A stretch of 64,000 bases of DNA from Tumebacillus_A lipolyticus (GTDB lineage Bacteria; Bacillota; Bacilli; Tumebacillales; Tumebacillaceae), in contig NZ_JBHUIO010000011.1 of assembly GCF_042682745.1 (NCBI RefSeq), positions 62,001 to 126,000 of the forward strand. Reading direction: 5' to 3'. A program made the position numbers and the translations under genes. Numbering within the stretch: position 1 is the stretch's first letter; every line of letters begins with the position of its first letter. A model generated the notes under the pieces. It worked only from the letters and a program-made list of their open reading frames with translations. It was not told the DNA's origin and searched no databases. Of this stretch, positions 48,549-56,915 are shown in pieces.

Positions 48549-49946
48549 TTATTTGTGACTGTCGGTCAAATTTTGTACAGGCGCAAGGCGCGCGGTGAAG
48601 TGGCGCAAGATCTCCGGTTCGTACGTGAAGCGCACCCCTTCGATCTCATCCTTGCGCTCCAAGATGCGCGCAAACGTGTCGACGATAAAATCCATGTGGT
48701 TGTTCGTATAGGTTCGACGCGGGATCGTCAGGCGCAGAAATTCGACCGGCGAGATCAGCTCTTCACGCGTCTCCGGATCGCGGCCGAGCAGGAAGGAGCC
48801 GATCTCAACCCCGCGAATGCCGCCTTCCAGATAGAGCTCGTTGGCCAGCGCTTGCGCTGGGAAGTGCAGGTTCGGAATGTGCGGCAAAAGCGCTTTCGCA
48901 TCGACGAACACCGCATGCCCACCTGTCGGGTATTGGATCGGCACCCCGATCTTGCGCAATTGCTCGCCCAGATATTCGACCTGACCGATGCGGTGTGCAA
49001 GATAGTCCTCTTCCACCCCTTCGCGCAGACCTTGCGCCAGCGCTTCCATGTCGCGGCCGGACAGCCCGCCATAAGTGGGGAAGCCTTCAAAGGGAACGAC
49101 CATCGACTGGCACTTCGTGTAGAGCTCCGCATCCTCTTTGATCGCGATCATGCCGCCCATGTTGACCAGCCCGTCCTTTTTCGCCGACATGGTCAGTCCG
49201 TCCGCATAGGAGAGCATCTCGCGAACGATCTCCTGCACAGACTTATCGCCATATCCCTCTTCGCGCTGCTTGATGAAATAGGCGTTCTCCGCATAGCGCG
49301 CCGCGTCGAAGAACAGCGGGATCTGATGCTTGCGAGCGATCTCGTGCACGCCGCGGATGTTTTCCATCGACACCGGCTGACCTCCAGCCGAATTGCAGGT
49401 GACGGTGATCAGGATGAACGCGATCTCGCCTGCCGTCTTCTCTTCGATAAACGCATCCATCTTCGCCAGATCGAAGTTGCCCTTGAACGGATGGTAGGTC
49501 GAAGAATCGTACGCGTCCTCGATGACGAAGTTCAGCGCGCGACCTTTCGCCAGCTCAATGTGCGCCTTTGTCGTGTCGAAGTGCATGTTGCCGAGCACGT
49601 ACTGCCCCGAATGCTTGATGATCAGCGGGAACAGCACCTGTTCAGCACCGCGCCCTTGGTGAGTCGGGATCAAGTATTGATAGCCGAGCACATCCTGCAC
49701 AGATTTCTCCAAGCGGTAAAAGCTTTTCGAGCCCGCATAGGACTCATCCCCCACCATCATCGCGCCCCATTGCGCATCGCTCATCGCACCCGTTCCGGAG
49801 TCGGTGAGCAGATCGATATATACGTCCTCAGAGCGCAACAGGAACGGGTTGTAGCCCGCCTCTTTCAGCTTCTCAACGCGCTCTTCACGAGGAATCAGAC
49901 GAATCGGTTCCACCATCTTAATCTTGTACGGTTCTGCCAAACGCAT
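48549..49946 (-). CDS. tnaA: Tryptophanase (tryptophan indole-lyase)
   Basis: 465 residues, PLP enzyme of the beta-eliminating lyase family. FIDLLTDSGTGAMS-like region, PTHQGRGAEQ, NSAGGQPVS, and PLP-Lys in LTMSAKKDGLVNMGG. I favour tryptophanase over tyrosine phenol-lyase because the C-terminal GIRGVEIGSFLLGRDPET follows E. coli TnaA, where TPL has a Met-Glu-Arg sequence. It converts tryptophan to indole, pyruvate and ammonia. GGAGGAG lies 8 nt before ATG 49946. Upstream lie a sigma-54 promoter and an activator gene; I saw no tnaC-like leader. Confidence 0.87.
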   Translation of the reverse strand: MRLAEPYKIKMVEPIRLIPREERVEKLKEAGYNPFLLRSEDVYIDLLTDSGTGAMSDAQWGAMMVGDESYAGSKSFYRLEKSVQDVLGYQYLIPTHQGRGAEQVLFPLIIKHSGQYVLGNMHFDTTKAHIELAKGRALNFVIEDAYDSSTYHPFKGNFDLAKMDAFIEEKTAGEIAFILITVTCNSAGGQPVSMENIRGVHEIARKHQIPLFFDAARYAENAYFIKQREEGYGDKSVQEIVREMLSYADGLTMSAKKDGLVNMGGMIAIKEDAELYTKCQSMVVPFEGFPTYGGLSGRDMEALAQGLREGVEEDYLAHRIGQVEYLGEQLRKIGVPIQYPTGGHAVFVDAKALLPHIPNLHFPAQALANELYLEGGIRGVEIGSFLLGRDPETREELISPVEFLRLTIPRRTYTNNHMDFIVDTFARILERKDEIEGVRFTYEPEILRHFTARLAPVQNLTDSHK

Positions 49947-49986
49947 GAAGTCATCTCCTCCTGCCCCTTTGTCGAAAAATAGTTAA

Positions 49987-50003
49987 TGCAAAAATCATGC
50001 CAA
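49987..50003 (-). promoter_or_regulatory. Sigma-54 promoter of tnaA
   Basis: Minus strand TTGGCATGATTTTTGCA: GG and GC are separated by exactly 10 nt, matching the -24/-12 consensus TTGGCACG-N4-TTGCA. The predicted start is near 49976, 30 nt before tnaA. Confidence 0.85.
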
Positions 50004-50031
50004 CTATTTTTCTGCCGATTGGCGTGGACGG

Positions 50032-50064
50032 AGTTGCAGCTTCGAGTTTGAGAAGTTGCAGCTT
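50032..50064. repeat. Two direct repeats AGTTGCAGCTT
   Basis: AGTTGCAGCTT at 50032-50042 and 50054-50064, 22 bp apart (two helical turns), between the sigma-54 promoter and the palindrome. They may be regulator or bending-protein sites. Confidence 0.6.
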
Positions 50065-50077
50065 TGTTTCAAAACGA

Positions 50078-50110
50078 GACAATGATGTATCAAAATGATA
50101 CATCATTGTC
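50078..50110. promoter_or_regulatory. Perfect palindrome, candidate enhancer (UAS) for the activator
   Basis: GACAATGATGTATCA (50078-50092), AAA, TGATACATCATTGTC (50096-50110). It lies about 120 bp before the tnaA start, overlapping the last codons of the activator gene. It could also act as a terminator for that gene, although the following TCGTTTTG is a weak U-run. Confidence 0.7.
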
Positions 50111-51457
50111 TGACAAACCGTATTTTTCGAGTTTTCGGTACAGCGTCGCGCGGGAGAGCCCGAGTGCGTCAGCCGCCTCCCCTTTGGTTCGAAACGTGCG
50201 CAGCGCTTGGCGCAACAGTTTTTCTTCCACCTCTTGCAGCGTGGGAAACGTCCGTTCCGCCGCCTGTGCGAGCGGCACATCTGCCACCGCTTGATCCCCG
50301 AAGCGCTTGGGGAGATCGTGCGTGTCGATCAGTCCGTCCTCATCGAAGATCGCCGCCTGCTCCAGCACGTTTTCCAGCTCGCGAATGTTGCCCGGCCAAG
50401 CGTAGCGACGAAGCGCCTGCATCGCGCTGTCGCCGATCCGAAGCGGCGGCAGGCCCAGCTTTTTGGTGATCTTGTTGAGCGCGTACGTAGCGAAGAGCGG
50501 GATGTCCTCCCTGCGCTCCCGCAGCGGCGGAAGGTGGATGCTCACCACCTCCATCCGGTAGTACAGATCTTCGCGGAACGTTCCCGCAGCGACGCTCTCG
50601 CGCAAGTTGTGGTGCGTGGCAAACAGGAAGCGCACATCGACCTTTTTGGTGACCGATCCACCAACAGGTCGAATCTCCTGAAACTGCAGGGCGCGCAGCA
50701 GCTTCACCTGCAGGTGCAAGCTCATGTCACCCACCTCATCGAGAAAGAGCGTGCCGCCGTCCGCCAGCTCGAACACGCCGGGGCGCCCGCCCTTTTTCGC
50801 CCCGGTGAAAGCGCCCTCCTCGTGGCCGAACAGCTCGCTTTCCAACAGGTTTTCCGGGATCGCCGCACAGTTGATCGGCACAAACGGCATGCCTTTGCGC
50901 GGGCTTTGCTCGTGGATGTAGCGCGCGATCACCTCTTTGCCGGTGCCGCTCTCCCCTTGGATCAGCACCGGCGAGGAAACGCGGGCCGCCTTTGTCGCCA
51001 GCGCGAGCGCCTTTTGCATGCCTTCGCTCTCGCCGACGATCATCCCGCCGCGCCCCTCCGCATCGATCAGGCGCTCCAGATGCTCGATCGTCTCGTTCGC
51101 CTTCGAGAGCTGCTGTGCCAGTCGGCGCAAGTCTGTCTCATCGCGAAACACAGACACCACGCCGACCAGCTCCCCCTGCTCGCGAACGGGCACGATGTTC
51201 GACACGACCAGATGCTCGCCCACTTGGGTGCGAATGCCGATGCACGGCTCCCCTGTCACCAGCACGTCTACGATGTGCGCGCTGGGTATCGCATCTTTCA
51301 CATGCCGACCGACCAGTTGCTCCCGCTTCAACCCCGTGATCCGTTCATTGGCCGGGTTCACGTACACGATGCGCCCCTGATCGTCGATCGCCGCCACCCC
51401 GTCGTACACATGGTCCAACACGGCTGCTGCCGTCCGCATCAACTCGTTCATCCCCAT
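50090..51457 (-). CDS. Sigma-54-dependent PAS activator (bacterial enhancer-binding protein)
   Basis: 455 residues. PAS domain about 10-115 (AAIDDQGRIVYVNPANERITGL), a short coiled linker, AAA+ domain about 140-370 with Walker A GESGTGKE, the sigma-54 contact loop GAFTGA, Walker B GGTLFLDEVGD and R-fingers in YYRMEVVSIHLPPLRERREDI, and a Fis-type HTH at the end (GEAADALGLSRATLYRKLEKYG). It should activate the adjacent sigma-54 promoter of tnaA, perhaps after sensing an aromatic compound through PAS. GGAGGTG precedes ATG 51457. Confidence 0.93.
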   Translation of the reverse strand: MGMNELMRTAAAVLDHVYDGVAAIDDQGRIVYVNPANERITGLKREQLVGRHVKDAIPSAHIVDVLVTGEPCIGIRTQVGEHLVVSNIVPVREQGELVGVVSVFRDETDLRRLAQQLSKANETIEHLERLIDAEGRGGMIVGESEGMQKALALATKAARVSSPVLIQGESGTGKEVIARYIHEQSPRKGMPFVPINCAAIPENLLESELFGHEEGAFTGAKKGGRPGVFELADGGTLFLDEVGDMSLHLQVKLLRALQFQEIRPVGGSVTKKVDVRFLFATHHNLRESVAAGTFREDLYYRMEVVSIHLPPLRERREDIPLFATYALNKITKKLGLPPLRIGDSAMQALRRYAWPGNIRELENVLEQAAIFDEDGLIDTHDLPKRFGDQAVADVPLAQAAERTFPTLQEVEEKLLRQALRTFRTKGEAADALGLSRATLYRKLEKYGLSDNDVSF

Positions 51458-51550
51458 GTCCGCACCTCCTCAGCCTTCCCTGTCATTGTATCAGAAATCG
51501 GATGCCTTCTCGCAGTGGAAGTGGTATCATGTCAACGAGGTGAATCACAG

Positions 51551-51820
51551 ATGTCCTACAAAGCGACCGTACACATCCATCCACGCGGAGAAAAAGCCAT
51601 GCAGGTGGCGACCGCACGGGTGGCATTTTTAAATGGGGAACTGCAGCTGTTCGAAGTCGAAACGCCAGATGGCATGCTGTGGGAAGGCCCGCTGGAAGCG
51701 GATGAGCTGGGGCGGATGCTCGAATGCGCCTACCTCGTCCTGCTCGAAGATGGACGCAAATACCGAGTCGCACCGCAAGAGATGAGCGACAAGTGGTATG
51801 TGCAGAGGTTGTCCTCATGA
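51551..51820 (+). CDS. Hypothetical protein, 89 residues
   Basis: ATG 51551 with GAGGTG upstream. The beta-rich sequence includes YKATVHIHPRGEKAMQVATARVAFLNGELQLFEVETPDG and YLVLLEDGRKYRVAPQ. No recognised family, signal or membrane segment. Its stop overlaps the HAD phosphatase start by 4 nt, so it is in the same operon. Confidence 0.7.
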   Translation: MSYKATVHIHPRGEKAMQVATARVAFLNGELQLFEVETPDGMLWEGPLEADELGRMLECAYLVLLEDGRKYRVAPQEMSDKWYVQRLSS

Positions 51821-52611
51821 TCCGCATCGTATTTTTCGATGTGGACGGCACACTGCTGAGCGACAAGGTCGTCCCCGATTCGACCCGACACGCGATCTCG
51901 CTGTTACAAGCGCAGGGCATCACGACTGCCCTCGCCACCGGACGGCCTGAGTTTGAGCTGCACGAACTGCGCGAGCAACTCAGCATCGACTGGGCGATCA
52001 CCTGCAACGGCGCTCATCTCGGTCATCGCGGTCAGACAGTGACGGGCACTGCGTTTTCCACAGAGCGGATCGACGAATGGGTGGAGCGCGCCCAGCGCAC
52101 ACCTGGCCACACGCTGCTGCTCTATGGTGCCCAACATACTTTTTCCACAAGCTCGATCGCCGACTGCCCCTACCTGTCCCAAGCGGATGAGGAGATCGGC
52201 TTTTTAGAGCCGATCCCGGTGAGTGAGGCTGGCCGATTGCCGGAGATCTACCAATGCATTCTGTTCGCGCCAGAGGAAGAAGCCAGCCCTTACACGGAGC
52301 GCTATGCGGACGAGCTGTATCAGCACCGCTGGCACCCGTGGGCGCTCGATCTTACCCCCCAAGGGATCAACAAATCGACAGGCGTGCAGCTGTTGCTCGA
52401 TCGCTTGGGCATCTCCCGCGAGGAAGCTGCCGCGTTTGGCGATGGCAAAAACGACCTGGAGATGATCCAACATGTCGGCCTGGGGATTGCGATGGGCAAC
52501 TCCTGTCCCGAATTGCTCGCTTGCGCTCGCCATGTGACCGCCCATGTCAAGGATGACGGCATCCTGCAGGCTGTCACCAACCTGATCTTGCCAAAGAGCC
52601 TCCGCGTCTAA
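51817..52611 (+). CDS. HAD-superfamily Cof-type phosphatase
   Basis: 264 residues. Motif I FFDVDGTLL, motif II ATGRP, Lys in NKSTGVQLLLDRLG, and motif IV FGDGKNDLEMIQHVGLGIAMGN, with a Cof-type C2 cap between. It dephosphorylates small phosphorylated metabolites; the substrate is unknown. It is translationally coupled to the preceding gene. Its stop lies inside the terminator. Confidence 0.9.
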   Translation: MIRIVFFDVDGTLLSDKVVPDSTRHAISLLQAQGITTALATGRPEFELHELREQLSIDWAITCNGAHLGHRGQTVTGTAFSTERIDEWVERAQRTPGHTLLLYGAQHTFSTSSIADCPYLSQADEEIGFLEPIPVSEAGRLPEIYQCILFAPEEEASPYTERYADELYQHRWHPWALDLTPQGINKSTGVQLLLDRLGISREEAAAFGDGKNDLEMIQHVGLGIAMGNSCPELLACARHVTAHVKDDGILQAVTNLILPKSLRV

Positions 52612-52626
52612 GCGGAGGCTCTTTTT
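52593..52626. terminator. Bidirectional terminator (HAD / kinase)
   Basis: AAAGAGCCTCCGC pairs with GCGGAGGCTCTTTTT between convergent genes ending at 52611 and 52629. Confidence 0.9.
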
Positions 52627-52628
52627 CT

Positions 52629-54449
52629 TCATTGCGCAAACGGGATGCCGATCACAAAGATCGTCCCCACCCCTTCTGTCGAGCGCACGGTGAGCATGCC
52701 GCCATGCCCTTCGATGATCCGGTGCGAAATCGGCAGCCCGAGGCCTGTGCCATGCTCTTTCGTCGTGTAAAACGGCTCGAAGATGTGCGACAGATCTTCT
52801 GCCAGAATCCCCGGCCCTTCATCGATCACTTCAAAATTCACGATGCTCGCCTCCACCTTGACGCGCAAGACGAGCTTGCCGCCCGGCGGGGTGACGTCGA
52901 ACGCGTTTTTGCAGAGGTTGAGAAACACCTGCTTCATCTGCTGAACGTCGAGGTGCAACGAGGGCAGATCGCTCGGCGCGTCCACTTCGAGCATCACCCC
53001 GCGCAGATTGGATTCCGACTCGACCAAGCGCAGCACATCGATCAAAAAGGTCTGCGTGTCGACCAACTGTCGCTGCGGCGCTTGCGGGCGGGAGACCATC
53101 AGAAAATCGGAGAGGATCGTGTTCGCCCGATCGAGCTCCGGGATCAGCAGCTTGACGGTCAGATCATGAAAATTGTCCGGTTGGACGGAGCGCGACGCAA
53201 AAAGCTGTAAAAAGCCGAACACGGTGGTCAGCGGGTTGCGGATCTCATGGGCGATGCCCGCCGCAAACTGGCCGATCAGCGCAAACTTTTCATTGCGCAT
53301 CATCGCCTCGCGCATCGCCAGCAACTCGGTCTGATCGTCGATGATCAGGATGTACCCGACGGGCACCCCGTGCGCATTTTTGATCGGGTTGCCGTCGATG
53401 CGAATCGTCAGCCCTCGACCGTTCAGCGTGATCGAATACTCTAGGCTCCTGATCGGGAGCCCGCGCTTCATCGCCGAGTAGAGCTTCGAATGGCTCATAT
53501 CCTTTTCGGTGTAGCGCTGATACAGTTCGAGCACAGAGGTGCCCAACACCTGTTCGGCAGACAGCCCAAAGATCTCCTCCGCCTTTTTGTTGTAAGCGGT
53601 CAGCGAGAAATCTTGATTCAAGATCAACAGACCGCTGTTCATCGAGTTGAGCACAAAAGAAAACTGCTTGTGCAGGTTGTACAGCCGCTCCTTCTCGCTG
53701 ACCGCCGGATAGACGATCGTCATCGAGCCGGTCACAGCTCCCGCCTCATCGAGCAGTGGGATCATCTCTTTTTCGATCAGCAGCAACCCATCTTCTTCTG
53801 AGGTCATCTCCGTGCGCAGCTTGACAGGCTCGCCGGCCATCACCTTGCGCCATGTGCCGTCCGGCTCCTGAGAACGGCTGTCCCTGACTCGCAGTTCCGC
53901 CCGCGTCATGCCGATCACCTCTTCGCGCGTCAGCTTGGTCGACTTGATCGCAAGGTCGTTCGCAAACTGCAGACGCCCCTCCTGATCATAGATCGTCACC
54001 GAGAACGGCAACTGCTCCAGGATCTGGTTGCGCTCCTGCACGATCATCCTGTTGATCTTCGCTTCCTGCCATGCATGAAACCCGAGCACCATACGATTCA
54101 TATAGGTGTTAATCTTCGCAGAGAGATAGAGCATGCGCCCAAACGCTTCCTGTTCCTCATGCGAGAGCGGATAGTTTCGCATAATATGAGTGAAAATCGT
54201 CTCGTGAAACATGGTGCCGAGCTCCAACACCATCTCCAATGTCATGTTCCGGCTGCCCATCAAATAGCCAAACTCTTGCCCATATTCAAAAAACGGAATC
54301 CATGATTGCTCATTCCGCTCGCCTGTCGCCATCACTTCATTCACAAAATGGATCAACTCCCGAACGTGTTGGGAGTACGAGAGGTACTCATCTTCTTGCA
54401 TGTAAGTACCTAAATCCTTCCAAAAAATCTTAAGGATCGATTCGACCAC
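52629..54449 (-). CDS. Orphan PAS sensor histidine kinase (sporulation-kinase-like)
   Basis: 606 residues. The N-terminal helical domain (about 1-130) resembles RsbR/RsbT-type N-termini. PAS domains lie at about 150-265 and 275-385 (LNSMNSGLLILNQDFSLTAYNKKAEEIFGLS). The HisKA H-box is IAHEIRNPLTTVFGFLQL, and HATPase_c has N, G1 (DEGPGI), F (FEPFYTTK) and G2 (GTGLGL) boxes. There is no membrane segment, so it is cytosolic. No response regulator is adjacent, as for the Bacillus KinA-E kinases feeding Spo0F. The start is GTG 54449 with GGAGGGG 7 nt upstream. Confidence 0.9.
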   Translation of the reverse strand: MVESILKIFWKDLGTYMQEDEYLSYSQHVRELIHFVNEVMATGERNEQSWIPFFEYGQEFGYLMGSRNMTLEMVLELGTMFHETIFTHIMRNYPLSHEEQEAFGRMLYLSAKINTYMNRMVLGFHAWQEAKINRMIVQERNQILEQLPFSVTIYDQEGRLQFANDLAIKSTKLTREEVIGMTRAELRVRDSRSQEPDGTWRKVMAGEPVKLRTEMTSEEDGLLLIEKEMIPLLDEAGAVTGSMTIVYPAVSEKERLYNLHKQFSFVLNSMNSGLLILNQDFSLTAYNKKAEEIFGLSAEQVLGTSVLELYQRYTEKDMSHSKLYSAMKRGLPIRSLEYSITLNGRGLTIRIDGNPIKNAHGVPVGYILIIDDQTELLAMREAMMRNEKFALIGQFAAGIAHEIRNPLTTVFGFLQLFASRSVQPDNFHDLTVKLLIPELDRANTILSDFLMVSRPQAPQRQLVDTQTFLIDVLRLVESESNLRGVMLEVDAPSDLPSLHLDVQQMKQVFLNLCKNAFDVTPPGGKLVLRVKVEASIVNFEVIDEGPGILAEDLSHIFEPFYTTKEHGTGLGLPISHRIIEGHGGMLTVRSTEGVGTIFVIGIPFAQ

Positions 54450-54535
54450 ATTTACTCCCCTCCACATCGGAAGAATTTACTCCATTTAAATTTGACATTT
54501 AGCATAAAAAATCCTTCCTGTAAAAGTGAACAACA

Positions 54536-54563
54536 AAAAATCCCATGTCCATTAAGGACAGGG
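54536..54563 (-). terminator. Terminator after exonuclease gene
   Basis: CCCATGTCC (54542-54550) pairs with GGACAGGG (54556-54563); TTTTTTG follows on the minus strand. Confidence 0.8.
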
Positions 54564-54566
54564 ATC

Positions 54567-55640
54567 TTAGGAGTTCTCGACGCTGCCAGCAGCCGTTTTG
54601 CGTTTGCGCGAGCGGCGCCTTCTCTTTCTTTTTTTGCTTTCCTCACTGGAAGAAGCGGCCGTTTCACCAGACGCGTCCTCCACTTTCTCGATCGGTTGGG
54701 CGGAAGGATCGGCCTGTGGCACCTCTTTTGGAGCGCTGTTCGGCCGTTTTTTGCGCTTCAGTTTCTGCCGGGGTTTGTCCGCTCCGTCGACCGTCCGCTC
54801 CGCCGGGCGCTCCTTTTCCTGCCCATCCATCCACGCGCTGACCAGATAGTCTTCCCAGCGCAGGTGAAAGTGCAGATCGCAGATGATGCGAGCCAAGCGC
54901 AAGTTGTTCACCACATGGTCGCGGTGGCGCAAGATCAGCGCTTCCGTCTTGTTCTTGCCCTTTTCCAGCGCCAAAAACTGCTCGATGTCCGGATACTTCT
55001 CGATCACGCGCAGCACGTTGGGACGCCGCAGACCGGAGATCCCCTTGATGTTGTCGGTGCGATCCCCGAGCAATGATTTGATCGCCGGCACCTGCTCAGG
55101 CCCCACATCGAGCAGCTCTTTCACATTTTTCTCCGTCACCCAGGAGCCGGTAAAAATGCCCGAATTGATCAGGTACAGCTGAGTCTTGGCAGACACCAAC
55201 TGCGCCAGATCCATGTCGCCGGAGAGCAGGATGACCTTCCGGCAGCGATGCAGCGCTTCCGCCCGCGCGGCGATCGTGCCGAGCAGATCATCGCCTTCGT
55301 GGTTGGACGCGAATAAATAAGGGATGTTCTCCTCGCGAAACTGGGCGTAGATGCTCTGTTTCAGCGGATGAACTTCCTTCGGTCGCTCGCGGCGGTTCGC
55401 TTTGTAGATCGGCGAGATCTGATGACGGAAATTGGTCGCGTCATTGTCAAAGATCACGCACATGTGCGTAGGTCGAAAGCGTCTGACCAGCTTCTTGATG
55501 ATCTTCGTATACTGGGCGGACGTCTTTTCCACAATCTCCGCGGTCGCTTCCTCATAGTCGCCACGCTTCTTCGCCTTGGCGATAAAACGATACAAGACCG
55601 AATACATGATGTGATTGCCATCGATCAGCAAAAGTTGCAA
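54567..55640 (-). CDS. 5'-3' exonuclease (FEN/YpcP-like) with basic C-terminal tail
   Basis: 357 residues. PIN/FEN acidic residues are visible: LLIDGNHIMYS, CVIFDN, EGDDLLGTIAARA, LLSGDMDLAQLV, and LLGDRTDNIKGISGLRRP (helix-hairpin-helix region). This is the stand-alone form of the DNA polymerase I 5'-nuclease. Beyond about residue 270 there is an unusual low-complexity tail (Lys/Arg, Pro, Ser, Glu) ending in KKRKRRRRSRKRK, absent from the standard family. The start is TTG 55640 with AGGAGG 8 nt upstream. Confidence 0.88.
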   Translation of the reverse strand: MQLLLIDGNHIMYSVLYRFIAKAKKRGDYEEATAEIVEKTSAQYTKIIKKLVRRFRPTHMCVIFDNDATNFRHQISPIYKANRRERPKEVHPLKQSIYAQFREENIPYLFASNHEGDDLLGTIAARAEALHRCRKVILLSGDMDLAQLVSAKTQLYLINSGIFTGSWVTEKNVKELLDVGPEQVPAIKSLLGDRTDNIKGISGLRRPNVLRVIEKYPDIEQFLALEKGKNKTEALILRHRDHVVNNLRLARIICDLHFHLRWEDYLVSAWMDGQEKERPAERTVDGADKPRQKLKRKKRPNSAPKEVPQADPSAQPIEKVEDASGETAASSSEESKKRKRRRRSRKRKTAAGSVENS

Positions 55641-55661
55641 AAGTATAGCCTCCTAAAGCTC

Positions 55662-55967
55662 TTACAGCTCATCTTCAAGATCTTCTAAGATCATCATCAG
55701 ATCGGATCGAAGCACATGACCTGCCTCTTCGAGCGTCAATTGTTGCATCGGGATCGTCGCGCCACCTTGCACGAGTTGGAACAGGGCCATCTTCTCCTGC
55801 ATTACCACCTGAAACTGCACATCTTCCAGCAGATGGCTGTATTCGACGAAAAGCAGGCCTGCCGCAAGCTCCTTGGGCTGCTGGGGTGAATGAGTCCGTT
55901 CAAAATTGCCCATGCGCTCCGGCAGCGGCGTGTGCTGCATCATCGTCACCAGTTCTTCGTGCGTCAT
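55662..55967 (-). CDS. Hypothetical protein, 101 residues
   Basis: ATG 55967 with AGGGG upstream. It is an acidic, helical protein: MTHEELVTMMQHTPLPERMGNF, VEYSHLLEDVQFQVVMQEKMALF, LRSDLMMILEDLEDEL. No recognised family. It lies 21 nt upstream of the exonuclease gene, on the same strand. Confidence 0.65.
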   Translation of the reverse strand: MTHEELVTMMQHTPLPERMGNFERTHSPQQPKELAAGLLFVEYSHLLEDVQFQVVMQEKMALFQLVQGGATIPMQQLTLEEAGHVLRSDLMMILEDLEDEL

Positions 55968-56066
55968 CTTTCAGATCCCCTCTCTACCCGTCCGTACGAT
56001 CATCTCTACTCATTATGCGCCATTCATGCAAAAAAAGACAGCGTTTCATTCCGCTGCCTCTCCCGA

Positions 56067-56429
56067 TTATTTTTCTCTGTTGGTATGCTCTTCTGCGATG
56101 CCTGCGCCTTCCGCTTCGAAAACTGGCGAAACGTACTGTTCGACGTTCTTCCAGATGTTCAGATCATTGATGATGCTCGCAACGCGAAAGATCTCCTGGT
56201 ACAGATCGCAGACGGTGTCCCAATCCTCTTCCTGTGCAGCCGCCAGCTGTTTCTTGTTGATCACCGCTTCCAGCTCGTGCACGCGATCTGGAATCCTCGA
56301 CTTGATGCGCTCCCACTCTTCGATCATCACTTCCTGCTCATCTCGGCTGTACAGCAACCAGTCGAGCGAAAGTTGCGGCAAGTGGATGCCAAGCCGCTCA
56401 TCTAGGACAAACTCCCACGCTTTGCTCAT
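56067..56429 (-). CDS. Hypothetical protein, tandem paralog 1
   Basis: 120 residues, acidic and helical. FVLDERLGIHLPQLSLDWLLYSRDEQEVMIEEWERIKSRIPDRVHELEAVI aligns with the neighbouring paralog, and so does the end ASIINDLNIW. It has no signal or membrane segment. The family is not recognised. It lies 20 nt downstream of its paralog and is probably co-transcribed. Confidence 0.7.
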   Translation of the reverse strand: MSKAWEFVLDERLGIHLPQLSLDWLLYSRDEQEVMIEEWERIKSRIPDRVHELEAVINKKQLAAAQEEDWDTVCDLYQEIFRVASIINDLNIWKNVEQYVSPVFEAEGAGIAEEHTNREK

Positions 56430-56449
56430 TCTACCGCCTTCTTCCCGCT

Positions 56450-56788
56450 TTAGAAATGCGCTTTCGCCAAATCTTCAAACACACTGCGAGCTAAAATATT
56501 CAAATCACAGGCGACGCTGGCAAAATCCATCATCTGATCGTTCAGCTGATGCATCTCCTCTTCGTCCTGTGCCGTGTAAATCGCTTCGATGCGATCCATC
56601 ATCATCACTTCAAGCTCGGCCACTCGGTCGGTGAGCGCCGAACAGATCAACACCCATCTGGCGGCGATCCGCTTGCGCTCCTCCTCGGTAAAGCGGCTCC
56701 AATCCAGATCGGAGTTCAGCGTATAGATGCCAAGACGTGCATCGAAAGTAAAAGCTTCTGCGAACGGTCTTTGGCTATATTCGTTCAT
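56450..56788 (-). CDS. Hypothetical protein, tandem paralog 2
   Basis: 112 residues. FTFDARLGIYTLNSDLDWSRFTEEERKRIAARWVLICSALTDRVAELE and ASVACDLNIL match the shared pattern RLGI-x-LDW-x(n)-DRV-x-ELE-x(n)-DLNI of the neighbour. The middle is enriched in Met, Asp and Glu. The function is unknown; a duplication of one ancestral gene is the simplest origin. Confidence 0.7.
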   Translation of the reverse strand: MNEYSQRPFAEAFTFDARLGIYTLNSDLDWSRFTEEERKRIAARWVLICSALTDRVAELEVMMMDRIEAIYTAQDEEEMHQLNDQMMDFASVACDLNILARSVFEDLAKAHF

Positions 56789-56915
56789 TCAGTTCCCTCA
56801 TTTCTACAAGTCCTACTTCCTTGTATTGTAGAACTTCGCCCATGAAGGGTCAACGGTATCTATTACCGCCCTGCATATTTTCTTGTACAATTGAGAGAAA
56901 AGGAGGATTCTGCTG

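Noticed and set aside
48549..49946. Tyrosine phenol-lyase as product name
   Set aside because: The C-terminal GIRGVEIGSFLLGRDP segment follows tryptophanase rather than TPL, which has Met-Glu-Arg at this place.
50207..51820. 537-codon frame on the plus strand
   Set aside because: It is antisense to the sigma-54 activator, with shadow composition; only its last 89 codons (from ATG 51551 with GAGGTG) look like a real gene.
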